From the NCBI RefSeq assembly GCF_002272825.1, contig NZ_MLAM01000004.1:88488-152487 (forward strand): a DNA stretch of 64,000 nt, written 5' to 3'. Below, piece by piece: positions 63,782-64,000 of the stretch. Within the stretch, counting starts at the first letter, position 1. Each line of letters begins with the position of its first letter. Origin of the DNA: Helicobacter sp. 11S02596-1 (lineage in GTDB: Bacteria > Campylobacterota > Campylobacteria > Campylobacterales > Helicobacteraceae). The position numbers and the translations under genes were made by a program. The notes under the pieces were generated by a model that saw nothing but the letters and a program-made list of their open reading frames with translations, had not been told where the DNA came from and did not search any database.

Positions 63782-64000
63782 AACGGCTCTCCTCCTTACG
63801 AAGTCCGCCCAGATTCGACCCACCCACCCATAAAGGGCGGGTCAAAAAGACCCCTTTAGAACAATGGGCGGGCGGGTGAAAACCCCGCTACGCCGACCAG
63901 TGTGCTTCTAAATCAACCCCCTAAAACACGCTATTTGTTTTTCTTCAAATTCCACCTGTGCCAGTTATGTGCCAAAAGCTCCCTTAGCTATTAACTCAAG

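Larger units (their letters stand above)
63127..64000. repeat. Repeat island R2 (same modules as R1)
   Basis: No credible gene from hsdS to the window end. It contains Q-P (63260-63336), T (63361), S (63411-63440), a hairpin GCAGGGA-ttcat-TCCCTGC (63462-63480), T (63485-63515), the 103-bp shared block (63517-63619), a divergent inverted P-Q (63621-63689), an inverted P-Q (63704-63781), and a GC-rich tail shared with R1 (about 63830-63890). The final 100 bp hold no recognisable frame; a gene entering from the right cannot be excluded. Confidence 0.88.

Noticed and set aside
63307..63833. Open frames within R2 with recurring peptide GSHGDG..MRLLRSI
   Set aside because: The peptide is the translation of the P module. 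The frames differ in orientation and break at the hairpins.
63900..64000. C-terminus of a gene entering from the right on the minus strand
   Set aside because: Only short frames (11-18 codons) end here, with no recognisable residues. It cannot be supported.
1..64000. tRNA, rRNA or tmRNA genes
   Set aside because: I saw no tRNA-like T-arm/acceptor pattern or rRNA stretch by eye; a tRNAscan-SE run would settle this.

Overview
The window looks like chromosome of a member of the Helicobacteraceae (Campylobacterota), most likely a Helicobacter other than H. pylori. The evidence is gene order. The blocks hisC-fliF-fliG-fliH-dxs, tonB-exbD-exbB/nikR-nadD, nuoA-N followed by pflA and algC, glcD-pgbA-nudix-csd3, rpmB-kch, and nadC-nadA-psd ... 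ubiA-like-comEC-dnaB all match Helicobacter/Campylobacter arrangements. NikR, FlgE, NuoH and GlnA read as close relatives of the H. pylori proteins. Complete-looking hisC, argJ, bpt and a HisJ-type phosphatase argue against H. pylori itself. I cannot name the species.

Layout. 1-5308 (minus): dxs (cut by the window edge), fliH, fliG, fliF, hisC. 5488-7632 (minus): a PAP2 phosphatase and the TonB-ExbD-ExbB energy-transfer system. From 7851 (plus): nikR, a fused nadD-rsfS, a HisJ-like phosphatase, then the complex I operon 10192-27559, followed by the flagellar motor gene pflA, the phosphohexomutase algC and a chemoreceptor (to 33514). 34036-36610 (minus): the yejF and yejE parts of a peptide importer. 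36660-37765: a gene-free repeat island (R1). 37766-41679 (minus): glcD, a PgbA-like protein, a NUDIX hydrolase and the cell-shape peptidase csd3. 41824-48097 (plus): a small membrane protein, flgM, flgN-like, flgK, a TIGR02757 protein, rpmB, a K+ channel and argJ. 48144-61711 (minus): flgE, glnA, thiL, nadC, nadA, psd, bpt, two less-known proteins, a UbiA-type prenyltransferase, a DUF502 protein, comEC and dnaB. 61876-63126 (minus): an hsdS specificity gene with no partner genes in view. 63127-64000: a second repeat island (R2).

How it fits together. Complex I here lacks the normal NADH module. It has a 76-residue NuoE substitute, a protein joining a NuoF-type Fe-S tail to a GltD-type (NADPH, FAD) reductase, and two different NuoG proteins in tandem. 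This suggests electrons enter from NADPH or another non-NADH donor. Flagellar genes are scattered over four loci, with a sigma54 promoter before flgE and a sigma28-like promoter before flgM.

The most unusual content is in R1 and R2. Both are built from the same set of short modules, in both orientations. Four hairpin families (called T, S, Q and P here) keep constant flanks, and the S, Q and P stems differ from copy to copy while mostly remaining self-complementary. R1 and R2 also share a 103-bp block with one mismatch, 26 kb apart. I do not recognise this family. It could be structured RNA, a REP-like mobile element, or DNA palindromes kept perfect by template switching.
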